A stretch of 64,000 bases of DNA from JBCCCJ01 sp039029315 (GTDB taxonomy: Bacteria; Bacteroidota; Bacteroidia; J057), in assembly GCA_039029315.1 (NCBI GenBank), contig JBCCGK010000026.1, positions 1 through 64,000 of the forward strand, written 5' to 3'. Made by a program: the position numbers and the translations under genes. Under the pieces are notes generated by a model. It searched no databases. It was not told where the DNA came from and was given only the letters and a program-made list of their open reading frames with translations. Positions 18,363 to 27,635 of the stretch are shown in pieces. Position 1 is the first letter of the stretch; each line of letters opens with the position of its first letter.

Positions 18363-19235
18363 ATGCGCTGGCAAGGAAGACAAGGAAGTTCCAATATTGA
18401 AGACCGAAGAGGAAGCGGAGGAGGCGGGAGAAGACGTGCCCCTCGAAGAGGAAGAAGAATCGGTCTTGGTACCATCGTAATCCTGCTGATTGCCTGGGCA
18501 CTCGGTGGAGATCCGGTCCAGTTGTTACAACAAATGGGAGGTGGTGCACAAGCTCCTACATCTACCCAATATACCCCCCCTCAAGGAAATTCCAATGGTC
18601 TCGATGAATTTGTATCTGTTGTGCTGAAAGAAACAGAAACGGTATTCAGCCGATTGTTCCAAGAGCAATTGGGCCAGCGGTATCGCGAGCCGGTTCTCGT
18701 TCTCTATGATGGTCAGGTCCGCTCAGCCTGCGGCTTTGCCAGTTCAGCTACAGGTCCATTCTACTGCCCCGGTGATCAAAAATTGTATATCGACCTGAGT
18801 TTTTATTCTGAATTAAAAAATCGTTTCGGCGCTCCAGGAGATTTTGCGATGGCCTATGTGGTCGCACATGAAGTGGCTCACCACATACAATATCTGATGG
18901 GAACCTCAGACTGGATGAATCAACAGCGTCGACGCATCAGCAAGACACAGTACAATCAACTTTCCGTCAGACTTGAATTACAAGCAGATTTTTATGCCGG
19001 AGTCTGGGCAAGATATATTCAGCAAAAAGGATTGTTGGAACAAGGAGATGTAGAGGAAGCATTACGAGCTGCCAATGCCATTGGAGATGATAGACTCCAG
19101 CGTCAAGCTCAAGGATACGTGGTTCCAGAATCCTTCACACATGGTACTTCAGCGCAACGCATGCGCTGGTTCAAAAAGGGATTCGATACCGGAGACTTAC
19201 GGCAAGGAGATACCTTCAATGCCAGATCTTTGTAA
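18363..19235 (+). CDS. Putative neutral zinc metallopeptidase, YpfJ family
   Basis: 290 residues, matching the YpfJ/zinc_peptidase family length. A basic, Gly/Arg-rich N-terminus precedes one membrane helix (about 36-48, LGTIVILLIAWAL). The catalytic domain carries HEVAHH near residue 170 and the downstream ELQADFYAG stretch that supplies the third zinc ligand. It is expected to be anchored in the inner membrane with the protease outside the cytoplasm. Its substrates are unknown. Confidence 0.93.
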   Translation: MRWQGRQGSSNIEDRRGSGGGGRRRAPRRGRRIGLGTIVILLIAWALGGDPVQLLQQMGGGAQAPTSTQYTPPQGNSNGLDEFVSVVLKETETVFSRLFQEQLGQRYREPVLVLYDGQVRSACGFASSATGPFYCPGDQKLYIDLSFYSELKNRFGAPGDFAMAYVVAHEVAHHIQYLMGTSDWMNQQRRRISKTQYNQLSVRLELQADFYAGVWARYIQQKGLLEQGDVEEALRAANAIGDDRLQRQAQGYVVPESFTHGTSAQRMRWFKKGFDTGDLRQGDTFNARSL

Positions 19236-19237
19236 TC

Positions 19238-20026
19238 CTAGAAGCGGATTCTGACCCCCATACCAAGCGGATTCTCGGGAATCTGAACTTGAGCGATATT
19301 TTCCCAGGGTTTCAGCTGTACCCGGCCGGAATTGGCATTGGCATTCTTACGCGCATTTGCCACCATTAATATTCCTCCGATCAGTGCCAAACCTCCCCCA
19401 GCATACATCTTGATTTGTGCGCTGAGATAAGCATTATTGGCATCTTCATAAAACTGATCTCTGGGCTTGGCTCCGAATGTCTCTGAGTCTGGATATAGAT
19501 CATTTTTATAGATATCGTAGTCTTCCTGGGCACCTCCGTATTGAAGATAGCCAAGCAATCCCAGCCCAGCCCCGGCTCCTATTGCGCCCAAGCCGATATA
19601 AGTAAGGGTATTGGACCTCCCGCTTCGGTCTTTGACACGAGGAAGATTGTTGGTCTGACTCTCATTGGGATCTGGAGCGACAACGACGCCTTTCCCAGTT
19701 GGATAAGCAATCACTGTCAAATTCAAGGATTCAATCTGGGCACGCGTGTATCCATCATCAGCAAAGTACCAGGTAACACTTTCATAGCCGATTCCGGAGG
19801 CAGTAATGGTCCCTACTCCCTGGACATTCTCTGGACTTGGTTGAATATCCTCATCATCGGTTTTTAAGCTCACAACATAGCTATTCTTCTCTTTGACCTG
19901 ATAGTAGATTTGTAGCACCTGGTCGTTGTTAAATCGCTGATCGACCAGTTCCGCAGCATTGGTTTGTCCGAAAACAGCAGAGAGTCCGAATCCGAACAAG
20001 CCCAGAAAAAAAGTAAGATATTTCAT
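19238..20026 (-). CDS. Membrane protein of unknown function
   Basis: 262 residues from ATG 20026 (the frame is open upstream to 20146). It has a signal peptide (MKYLTFFLGLFGFGLSAVFG), a soluble part of about 120 residues, and two Gly-rich transmembrane helices (about 141-163 and 208-227). No domain is recognised. It follows a PKD lipoprotein gene by 19 bases, so the two are probably co-transcribed. Confidence 0.7.
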   Translation of the reverse strand: MKYLTFFLGLFGFGLSAVFGQTNAAELVDQRFNNDQVLQIYYQVKEKNSYVVSLKTDDEDIQPSPENVQGVGTITASGIGYESVTWYFADDGYTRAQIESLNLTVIAYPTGKGVVVAPDPNESQTNNLPRVKDRSGRSNTLTYIGLGAIGAGAGLGLLGYLQYGGAQEDYDIYKNDLYPDSETFGAKPRDQFYEDANNAYLSAQIKMYAGGGLALIGGILMVANARKNANANSGRVQLKPWENIAQVQIPENPLGMGVRIRF

Positions 20027-20045
20027 TGCGCCTATTTGTTGTACA

Positions 20046-22622
20046 CTAATTAACCTTTCCTTGATCATCGGTAAAGATGTAGTAGGCATCTCGATTCCCA
20101 TCTGTAGATTTACTGATCGTATAGCCACCAATAAAGTACCCACCACTCATATCTGTTCGGGGGATCACCCCATAGCCTGTATCATCGCCTGCCTTAACAG
20201 GATCCCCGTATTTTTCCAAAACAGTAAAATTATTCAGGCCTTGGTTAACTTCTACCAGCAATACCTGCCTTCCTAACCCAGTCTCTTCTACATAACCTGT
20301 CAGAAGGTACTCCGCATTGGCCGCAGGATTCGGATGATTGATGATATGATAGGAGTTAGAATTGTCAATTGAGTTGATAATACTGGTATTGACGACCTGC
20401 CCACCTGGCGTCATCTCAAACAACCAGATATAATCATCATTCTGCCGTCCGGTGAAGACAAGATTTCCATTGCCATTCTCAATCACATCCCACAAATCTT
20501 CTCCCCTCGTCGGATTGCCAATCATGGTATCCAATTCAATAATGTCTGTCTGGGTATTGTATTTGACCACCCAGGCTTGCCATTCATGATTGGAAGAATC
20601 CTTGGCATGTCCAGCCAGATAAGCTATTCCGTTGTCATCTACATAGGCTGCATTGAAGAATCCTTCATAAAATGGCTTGCCAGACTGATTACCGATCTGA
20701 ATAGGGGTCGAACTTACCCCTCCATCTGTAACCTCCACAAAGAGTCCTTCTTTCAAGCAATTGCTGCATGATTGTGTCCTTCCTACGCCTACATATCCTC
20801 CCTTCGGGTTGGGGACCACATCCTGAAGGCGATCCCATTGCTGCGGATCTACATCGACCCGCCACATCTGGTTCCCGGTATTTGATGTTCTTAGGACCCA
20901 TCCTCTTCGTTTATTGGTAGCATTGTTATAGTAACCGCCAAGAATAAATCCTCCTCCTTGTCCGGGATATACACTGGTCAATACAGCATCAACACCTCTG
21001 GAATAAGCAATACTCCAAACCGTATCGCACTGTTCATTCAATTTCATCAACCAGCCGACCAAATTTCCTCCTTCATTCTTGCTTCCAACCATCATGTAAC
21101 CTCCATTAGGGTCTACAGAAATCCCTCTGATTGTCTGGTATCCAGGCATGTTGATGGCAACTTCACATGTAGTATCCACCATTGGGGAAGACAGAATGAT
21201 GATGGTATCTGAAAAACAACTGGTATCTCCAGCAGTATTGTAGACACATAACTGAACCGGATAAGAACCGGGAACCGTGAAATTTCGAGGCCCCGGATTA
21301 CACTCTGTTGAGCTTCCAACAGATCCAAAATCCCAGATACAACCCGTATAGTTTTGCGAAGTATTGGTCAGGCTCACCTGACATGGCGCTTCACATTGAT
21401 TGTTTTGGATGGTAAAACTGGCCGTCGGGCTTGGAGCAGCAGGATTCACCTCGATTGTGACGACAGAGGAGGAATCATAGGTAATTCCATTTTCCGTCCA
21501 GAAGGCTGTCAAAGTCGCATCATACGTTCCAGGGCTGGTATAGGTATGAATAGCGGGAAAATCATTGTCTTTCCACTCAGAACTTTTTCCTGCCCATTCT
21601 GTGCCATCTCCATAGACCATTTTGAGGGAATCCAGGCATTGGGAGAAGTGTTCAAAATGTACTGTACAATCAACCGTACAGGAACTCACGCCATCCTTTT
21701 CTCTTAAATCCGCGACGGTGGTACAAGAAGGCGGGGCGATCCCTTCGATGGTGACAGTTTTGGTAATAGAAGCGGGAATATCATCAGCATTGAATGCTTG
21801 TAAGCTAACCTCATATCGTCCCTGCTGCATATACAGCTGACTGACCGAAGCCTGAACATCTGTTGTATTTGTATCCCGGGTGCCACCTGCATATTCAATA
21901 GACCACTCATATCGAACACCATTGACAGATTGGTTCTCAAAGGTTACTTCACAAGGAACCAAACAACTGTCATTCACAATGGCAAAATCGGCCACTGCCG
22001 GATCACTGGCATATACAGAGACTTCACAAGTTGAGGTGTCCTTCTCACCAGAAGAATTTTCCACAATCAACTGAACAGTATACATTCCAGGTGTGTCATA
22101 AGTATGGGTTGGATTGGCGAGCTCAGAAGTGTTTCCATCGCCAAAATCCCACTGATTGTTTGCAGGATCATGATTACGGGAATCATCTGTAAACTGAATG
22201 GTACAATCCTGAAAATGACAGCTATCAGGGCTGACAATACAATTGGCCATGGGGCCATCTCCTAGGATGGTGATGGCAATTTTCTTGACATCCTCGTATT
22301 GGTCCTTGTTGTATGCACGCAACTCGACCTCATACACATTCGGCTGCGTATATACATGACTACCATGAAAGGGTTGATTGGTGTTGGTTGTACTGTCTCG
22401 CGCAAGGTCAACTTCTCCATCTCCAAATACCCAACGAAAATCTGATTCATCGATGTTTTCAGAATTATTTGTAAAGAAGACCTCTTCTCCTACCTGATGC
22501 TCAAGGCCATCTATTACCACAAATTCGGCCACCGTAGCAGGAGCAACTTCAGGAAATCGACATCCATGCCATAAAAGCAAGAATGGAATGATCAAAATAA
22601 GAAGCTGGGTGTGATTTCTCAT
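20046..22622 (-). CDS. Lipoprotein with multiple PKD domains
   Basis: An 858-residue surface lipoprotein: the signal ends LLWHGC, a lipobox with Cys near residue 21. Five PKD-like modules follow (about 30-480), with signatures such as WVFGDGE, WDFGDGNTSE and HTYDTPGMYTVQL. The C-terminal 370 residues repeat GG(Y/F) plus (V/I)GG/GS and WV(V/L) patterns, suggesting a beta-propeller with delta-60-like repeats. It may bind polymers at the cell surface. It probably forms an operon with the membrane protein downstream. Confidence 0.82.
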   Translation of the reverse strand: MRNHTQLLILIIPFLLLWHGCRFPEVAPATVAEFVVIDGLEHQVGEEVFFTNNSENIDESDFRWVFGDGEVDLARDSTTNTNQPFHGSHVYTQPNVYEVELRAYNKDQYEDVKKIAITILGDGPMANCIVSPDSCHFQDCTIQFTDDSRNHDPANNQWDFGDGNTSELANPTHTYDTPGMYTVQLIVENSSGEKDTSTCEVSVYASDPAVADFAIVNDSCLVPCEVTFENQSVNGVRYEWSIEYAGGTRDTNTTDVQASVSQLYMQQGRYEVSLQAFNADDIPASITKTVTIEGIAPPSCTTVADLREKDGVSSCTVDCTVHFEHFSQCLDSLKMVYGDGTEWAGKSSEWKDNDFPAIHTYTSPGTYDATLTAFWTENGITYDSSSVVTIEVNPAAPSPTASFTIQNNQCEAPCQVSLTNTSQNYTGCIWDFGSVGSSTECNPGPRNFTVPGSYPVQLCVYNTAGDTSCFSDTIIILSSPMVDTTCEVAINMPGYQTIRGISVDPNGGYMMVGSKNEGGNLVGWLMKLNEQCDTVWSIAYSRGVDAVLTSVYPGQGGGFILGGYYNNATNKRRGWVLRTSNTGNQMWRVDVDPQQWDRLQDVVPNPKGGYVGVGRTQSCSNCLKEGLFVEVTDGGVSSTPIQIGNQSGKPFYEGFFNAAYVDDNGIAYLAGHAKDSSNHEWQAWVVKYNTQTDIIELDTMIGNPTRGEDLWDVIENGNGNLVFTGRQNDDYIWLFEMTPGGQVVNTSIINSIDNSNSYHIINHPNPAANAEYLLTGYVEETGLGRQVLLVEVNQGLNNFTVLEKYGDPVKAGDDTGYGVIPRTDMSGGYFIGGYTISKSTDGNRDAYYIFTDDQGKVN

Positions 22623-22766
22623 ATATAGTTGAGATTCAAATTAGAAGGAAATACTGATTGGAGAAAAATGGAGAAAATGTCCAAGAACACTTTAGGGAAA
22701 AGAGTGAACGAAGGTAATAATTTTTGCACAAAAGAGCAGAAATTTTCTCCCTCTGGCTGGAATGCC

Positions 22767-22774
22767 TATCTTTG
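22767..22774 (+). promoter_or_regulatory. Bacteroidota -7 promoter box for thrA
   Basis: TATCTTTG is a perfect TAnnTTTG match 42 bases before the thrA ATG at 22817. It also shows that the longer open frame from 22724 is not the coding start. Confidence 0.5.
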
Positions 22775-22816
22775 CGCGTCCTTTTGAAAGTAAGTAAAAC
22801 TGACTCATTTGATCTT

Positions 22817-25279
22817 ATGAAAATCCTGAAATTTGGTGGTTCTTCCGTAGCCAGCGCAGATAGAATTGACAAAGTCGCCAAGATTATCCAGTCCTACCAT
22901 CAGAACGGAGAACAATTTGGAGTTGTTGTCTCTGCCATGGGTGGCATGACTGATTTGTTGATCAAAATGAGCAAAATTGCTGCATCAGGGAGCAAAGATT
23001 ATAAAGGGACGCTGGAATTCTTCTCAAACAAGCATCGCGAGGTTGTCAACAACTTGATCAAAGAATATGATCGGCACCCAGATATCTTACAGGAAATCAT
23101 CGATGGGCAAGAAGAATTAGGGAACCTCTTGCAAGGCTTATACCTCACGCGAGACCTTACTCCACGGACACTTGACTATATCCAAAGTTTTGGTGAGCGG
23201 TCCAATGCTTTCATGATAAGCGAGGTTCTCAACAGCTATGGCCTCCCAGCATTATATGTCAATGCACGCGAACTCATCAAAACCAACCATAACTATGGCT
23301 CAGCCAAAATATACACAGAAGAGACCTATGCCAATATTCAACAGCATTTTGCGGACACACAAGGCAAAATCTCGGTAATCACAGGTTTCATTGCCTCAAC
23401 TCGCGATGGGATCACCACTACCCTGGGAAGAGGAGGTTCGGATTTTACCGCTTCCATTTTTGCCTCTGCTATCTCAGCCGAGGAAATTCAGATTTGGACA
23501 GATGTAGATGGTGTCATGACTGCCGATCCACGCAGAGTCGGACAGGCCTTCCCTGTGAGCAGCATGAGTTATGAAGAGGCTCTGGAAATGTCTCATTTCG
23601 GTGCTCGAGTAATTTATCCTCCAACCATTATTCCTGCATTAGAGAAGAAGATTCCTATCCGGATCAAAAACACCTTTAATCCTGAAGCGCCAGGAACATA
23701 CATCAGCGACCATCCCGAACCCTATGAGCATACGGTCAAGGGAATTGCCTCAATTGGTGGAATTTCGCTCATTACCCTGGAAGGAAGTGGACTTTTTGGC
23801 GCATCCAGCATTGCCGCTCGTTTGTTCAATGTGTTAGCCAACAAACAAGTGAATGCCATATTGATTACACAGGGTTCTTCTGAACATTCCATTTCCTTTG
23901 CCATTCAACCGAACCTGGCAGACGTAGCCAAACAGGCGATAGAAGAGGAATTTGCGCTTGAGATACAGGCACACCTGATTCAACCTGTCGATGTGGAACA
24001 CGATCTGGCTGTGATAGCTGCGATTGGAGATAATATGAAGTCTCAACCAGGGATCTCCGGCAAATTTTTTCAGGCATTGGGCAAAAATGGAATCAATATC
24101 ATTGTTACAGCACAAGGCTCATCCGAACGGAACATCTCTGTTGTGATCAAAAAAGAGGATGAAGCAAAAGCTTTGACTGCTGTTCATGATGTATTCTTTT
24201 TGTCCAATTATTATACCCTCAATCTCTTCGTGGTAGGAGTTGGGCTGGTTGGTGGCACCTTGCTGAAGCAAATCCTCGAGAATACCGAATACCTGATGGA
24301 GAGTCAGTTTGTCAAGGTCAATGTAGTGGCTCTGTCCAATACAAAAAAGATGATTTTTGATCCAAAAGGGATCGACCTTCATCAGTGGAAAGAACAGTTG
24401 GATACCTCCGGCCAACAGGCAGATTTGTCTATGTTTATCCAGAAGATGAAGACTCTCAACCTGCCAAATAGTGTATTTATAGACAATACAGCGAATGAAG
24501 GCATTGTAGATTTCTATCCTGAAGTGCTCTCTTCTGCCATTTCGATTTCTACTCCCAATAAAGTTGCTGTCTCGAACTCCTTCGAAGATTATTCCCATCT
24601 CAAACGACTGGCAGACAAATACAGTGTCAAATTCTTCTACGAAACCAATGTAGGGGCAGGATTGCCAGTCTTGACCACCCTCAATGATTTGATCAATAGC
24701 GGCGACAGAATTCTCCGCATCGAAGGGGTACTCTCAGGTTCTCTTTCCTTTATTTTCAACTCATTCAAGGAAGGTATGAAGTTCAGTGAGATTGTCAGGG
24801 AGGCTGGCGTTCGGGGGTTCACGGAGCCAGATCCACGTATTGACCTTAGCGGCAAAGATGTAGGAAGAAAGTTATTGATTCTTGCCAGAGAATCCGGCCT
24901 TCAACTAGAACCGGAGGACATAGAAGTCGAGAATATCCTGCCTCAAGCCTGTCTCGATGCGCCCACGGTCGAAGAATTTATGATCGCACTTGAGGCCGCA
25001 GATGACCATTTTGACGCTTTGCGATCCGAAGCAGCTGCCCAAGGAAAAGTGCTGCGATTCATCGCCACACTGGAAGGGCAGAAGGCATTTATTTCTCTTC
25101 AACAACTGGATGAGGGTAGTCCCTTCTACAACCTCTCAGGCAGTGACAATATGATCGTGTTCACCTCCAATCGCTATCAGGAGCGGCCTTTGGTCATCAA
25201 AGGTCCCGGAGCAGGAGCAGAGGTTACAGCTGCTGGAGTTTTTGCAGAGATTCTTCGGATTGGATATTATCTGAGCTAA
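22817..25279 (+). CDS. thrA: Bifunctional aspartokinase/homoserine dehydrogenase I
   Basis: ThrA catalyses the first and third steps of the aspartate pathway to threonine and methionine. From ATG 22817 it has 820 residues, the same as the E. coli enzyme. The aspartokinase domain begins with MKILKFGGSSVA and holds GFIASTRDGITTTLGRGGSD. Two ACT-like regulatory segments lie around 310-460. The homoserine dehydrogenase half starts with the GVGLVGGTLL nucleotide loop near residue 470 and carries the GVLSGSLSFI and GRDVGRKLLIL-like blocks. thrB and thrC are not next to it; the eCIS operon converges 16 bases downstream. Confidence 0.97.
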   Translation: MKILKFGGSSVASADRIDKVAKIIQSYHQNGEQFGVVVSAMGGMTDLLIKMSKIAASGSKDYKGTLEFFSNKHREVVNNLIKEYDRHPDILQEIIDGQEELGNLLQGLYLTRDLTPRTLDYIQSFGERSNAFMISEVLNSYGLPALYVNARELIKTNHNYGSAKIYTEETYANIQQHFADTQGKISVITGFIASTRDGITTTLGRGGSDFTASIFASAISAEEIQIWTDVDGVMTADPRRVGQAFPVSSMSYEEALEMSHFGARVIYPPTIIPALEKKIPIRIKNTFNPEAPGTYISDHPEPYEHTVKGIASIGGISLITLEGSGLFGASSIAARLFNVLANKQVNAILITQGSSEHSISFAIQPNLADVAKQAIEEEFALEIQAHLIQPVDVEHDLAVIAAIGDNMKSQPGISGKFFQALGKNGINIIVTAQGSSERNISVVIKKEDEAKALTAVHDVFFLSNYYTLNLFVVGVGLVGGTLLKQILENTEYLMESQFVKVNVVALSNTKKMIFDPKGIDLHQWKEQLDTSGQQADLSMFIQKMKTLNLPNSVFIDNTANEGIVDFYPEVLSSAISISTPNKVAVSNSFEDYSHLKRLADKYSVKFFYETNVGAGLPVLTTLNDLINSGDRILRIEGVLSGSLSFIFNSFKEGMKFSEIVREAGVRGFTEPDPRIDLSGKDVGRKLLILARESGLQLEPEDIEVENILPQACLDAPTVEEFMIALEAADDHFDALRSEAAAQGKVLRFIATLEGQKAFISLQQLDEGSPFYNLSGSDNMIVFTSNRYQERPLVIKGPGAGAEVTAAGVFAEILRIGYYLS

Positions 25280-25295
25280 TTCAGGGAGTTATTGG

Positions 25296-26756
25296 TTAAA
25301 AAACCTTGTCCTCCTTTGCATATTCTCGTCGAATGCCTAATAATAGGTCTTCGAGGCTGAGTTCAGTTTGGCCTTTTGCAAGGACTTCATTGCAACAATA
25401 CTGAACGATATTAATGATATTGGACCCTGTAAGCTCATATTGTTTGGAGATGTGTGCCCAATCAATGCTTGAGGCAAATTGAAGCTGTTCAGGAAAGGAT
25501 TTTTGCCAAAGGAGGAGGCGTTGTGGAGCTTTTGGTTTGGGAAAATAGACAATGGATTGAAATCGTCTGGTGAACGCATCATCAATGTTGTTTTTGTAAT
25601 TGGAGGCGAGAATTACCAATCCATTGTAGCTCTCAATGCGTTGAAGGAGATAGGAAACCTCCTGATTGGCATATTTGTCATGGGCATCGCGAACATTGGT
25701 CCGTTTGCCAAAAATAGAATCTGCCTCATCAAAAAACAGAATCCAGTTCTTGTGCTCGGCTTTGTCGAAGAGTTTGGCAAGATTCTTCTCTGTTTCGCCA
25801 ATGTATTTGGACACAATCATCGACAAATCAATACGGAAGACTGACCGATTGCTGTATTTGCCGAGTAAGGAGGCCGTTAGGGTTTTGCCTGTCCCAGGAG
25901 GGCCGTGAAAGAGGACCCGATAGCCCGGTTTGATTTTTTTGTACATGCCCCAATCATACAGAAGCGTCTGGTTGTGTTGGAGCCAATGTTCCAGTTCGTG
26001 TATGCGCAACAAGGTTTCCGGGTCCAGGACCAGATCATCCCATTCCAACTCAGTAGAGATGTACTGCGCAGGAAAATTCATGCTTTGTTTGGGGATGGAT
26101 ACCCTTTCGGTAATGAAAACTTCAGCCAATTCGTCATCCATCATCAATCTCCCACTCAAAAAAGGTTCTCCTGGCTTAGGGTCCTCCAGCCACACAATGC
26201 GTTCACTATTGAAAAAAGAATGTTGCCGAAAGAGGGCCTGCAGATCTAGACGCTGCTGCATATCATTCCCTGCGAGAATGAAGGCGACGGTATCTCCAGT
26301 TGGGAGCAAACCGCGATGATTGGTGCCCTTGACTCCACCAAATTCGGGAAGTTCCCCTCCTTTAGGGACAAATCTGGCCAAAATCGCGTCGAAGAAGTTC
26401 GGATAGATATGGGGCGCAAGAGCTGTCAACAACACAAGAAGTTGCTGTTGATTGGGTTGGCGTTGGTGGAGGAAACGAGAGAAGGCGGTCGAATCCCCTG
26501 ATCCCAGTTCTGGAAGTTGCAGGGGCACAAAGGGCTCATGTTGCTCCTCATTAAAGTAGTGTTTTAGGCGGGCCAACAGGAATGATTGCAAGTAGTTGAG
26601 CGCCGTAAAAAGTGGAGGCAGGTGATTGTGCACCACATGACCATTGGTCCCGCCGGTCTGTGAATCTATAGCAAGCTCTCGAGGAGAGTCTTCAGGAGAA
26701 TGCTCGCCTGCTTCTACTTCTGAATTCCTGTTCTTTTTTCTATTGAGTTTGAACAT
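25296..26756 (-). CDS. eCIS AAA+ ATPase (Afp15-like)
   Basis: 486 residues. The N-terminal part (about 40-240) is family-specific. A classic AAA+ core follows: Walker A GPPGTGKT (285-292), Walker B ILFFDEAD (339-346), and an FTRRF arginine finger near 395-399. AAA+ ATPases of this type are encoded in almost all eCIS loci (Afp15/Pvc15) and are thought to help load cargo or assemble the particle in the producer's cytoplasm. It is the last gene of the operon, 23 bases after the cargo genes, which suits a loading role. Confidence 0.92.
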   Translation of the reverse strand: MFKLNRKKNRNSEVEAGEHSPEDSPRELAIDSQTGGTNGHVVHNHLPPLFTALNYLQSFLLARLKHYFNEEQHEPFVPLQLPELGSGDSTAFSRFLHQRQPNQQQLLVLLTALAPHIYPNFFDAILARFVPKGGELPEFGGVKGTNHRGLLPTGDTVAFILAGNDMQQRLDLQALFRQHSFFNSERIVWLEDPKPGEPFLSGRLMMDDELAEVFITERVSIPKQSMNFPAQYISTELEWDDLVLDPETLLRIHELEHWLQHNQTLLYDWGMYKKIKPGYRVLFHGPPGTGKTLTASLLGKYSNRSVFRIDLSMIVSKYIGETEKNLAKLFDKAEHKNWILFFDEADSIFGKRTNVRDAHDKYANQEVSYLLQRIESYNGLVILASNYKNNIDDAFTRRFQSIVYFPKPKAPQRLLLWQKSFPEQLQFASSIDWAHISKQYELTGSNIINIVQYCCNEVLAKGQTELSLEDLLLGIRREYAKEDKVF

Positions 26757-26779
26757 ATGAGGTCTTTTTTTTTGAATCT

Positions 26780-27631
26780 TTAAAGAACTGTTGCCAAAAT
26801 CCCACCTACAATTGCTCCAACTGCCCCTACACCAATCAATCCCCAGGCCCAGTCGGGAAGCCCTCCGCCTTCACTAGCTGAAGAAGCTGACGAACCTGCA
26901 TTCATAATGAAGTTGGCATAAGAATCTGCATTGCGAATGGCCACATCTGGCTCCGGCGGGTAGCCGTTCCGACCAGCATACACTTCTTGACCCGATGGCA
27001 GGATTCCTCCAGGCGCTGAACAGGCCAGATGTGCATATTCATGAATGAATGTCTTTAGCCAGCCCCCTCCAAAAAGAAATTCATCTGTGGTTCCTAAAGT
27101 AGAAAAGGCATAATCCCCACAGAACAATACGTATTTCGGCGAACTGGATTGACAATTATAAGCAGCTGCGCGGCGGTTTCTACAGGTCGGATCTCCCGAA
27201 TCCCTGCACCAATAGATAATATCAGTTGCATCCATAGAAGCCCGCATCCCGGATACTTGCTGTCTGATGACAGCAATTCTCTGCTCATCATCCGATTCTA
27301 CTCTGAAATGAGCCATAAGCGGGGCGCTGAGTTGATCGGGATGCTGCAATTGTTGAATGCTTCTGTCCAACATCGGTTTTGCTTGATCGCGCAAAGCATA
27401 TAGTTCTCCCAACATGGACTCGGTACAACAAGAAGGGGTGGGAGCTTCCATGCTGTGCCGCTCCGACACCGAACAAACCGAGTCAGGGCTTTGAGATGCC
27501 TGTTCTTGGTCCATAGTCTGTCGTTGGACCTCGGTCGAATTTGCAGCAGGCGAGATGGGAAGTTGGGGCTGGACCGAGTGAGAGGGTCTCGTCTGAGAGG
27601 AAGAGGATGTCGGGAGGCTTTTTCTTTTCAT
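26780..27631 (-). CDS. Putative eCIS cargo: M35-like metallopeptidase with C-terminal membrane helix
   Basis: 283 residues. The basic N-terminus MKRKSLPTSSSS is followed by a QPQL...VQR pattern (21-37) shared with the three cargo genes upstream. The catalytic region (about 135-245) has FIHEYAHL with HEYAH at 197-201 and, downstream, RNADSYANF (233-241). This resembles the aspzincin M35/lysine-specific metalloendopeptidase family, in which an Asp is the third zinc ligand. Many cysteines (53, 68, 69, 142, 150, 160, 171, 204) suggest disulfides after delivery. The end (about 260-283) is a Gly-rich hydrophobic helix. It lacks DUF4157 and starts 4 bases after the preceding gene. Confidence 0.7.
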   Translation of the reverse strand: MKRKSLPTSSSSQTRPSHSVQPQLPISPAANSTEVQRQTMDQEQASQSPDSVCSVSERHSMEAPTPSCCTESMLGELYALRDQAKPMLDRSIQQLQHPDQLSAPLMAHFRVESDDEQRIAVIRQQVSGMRASMDATDIIYWCRDSGDPTCRNRRAAAYNCQSSSPKYVLFCGDYAFSTLGTTDEFLFGGGWLKTFIHEYAHLACSAPGGILPSGQEVYAGRNGYPPEPDVAIRNADSYANFIMNAGSSASSASEGGGLPDWAWGLIGVGAVGAIVGGILATVL

Positions 27632-27635
27632 ACTG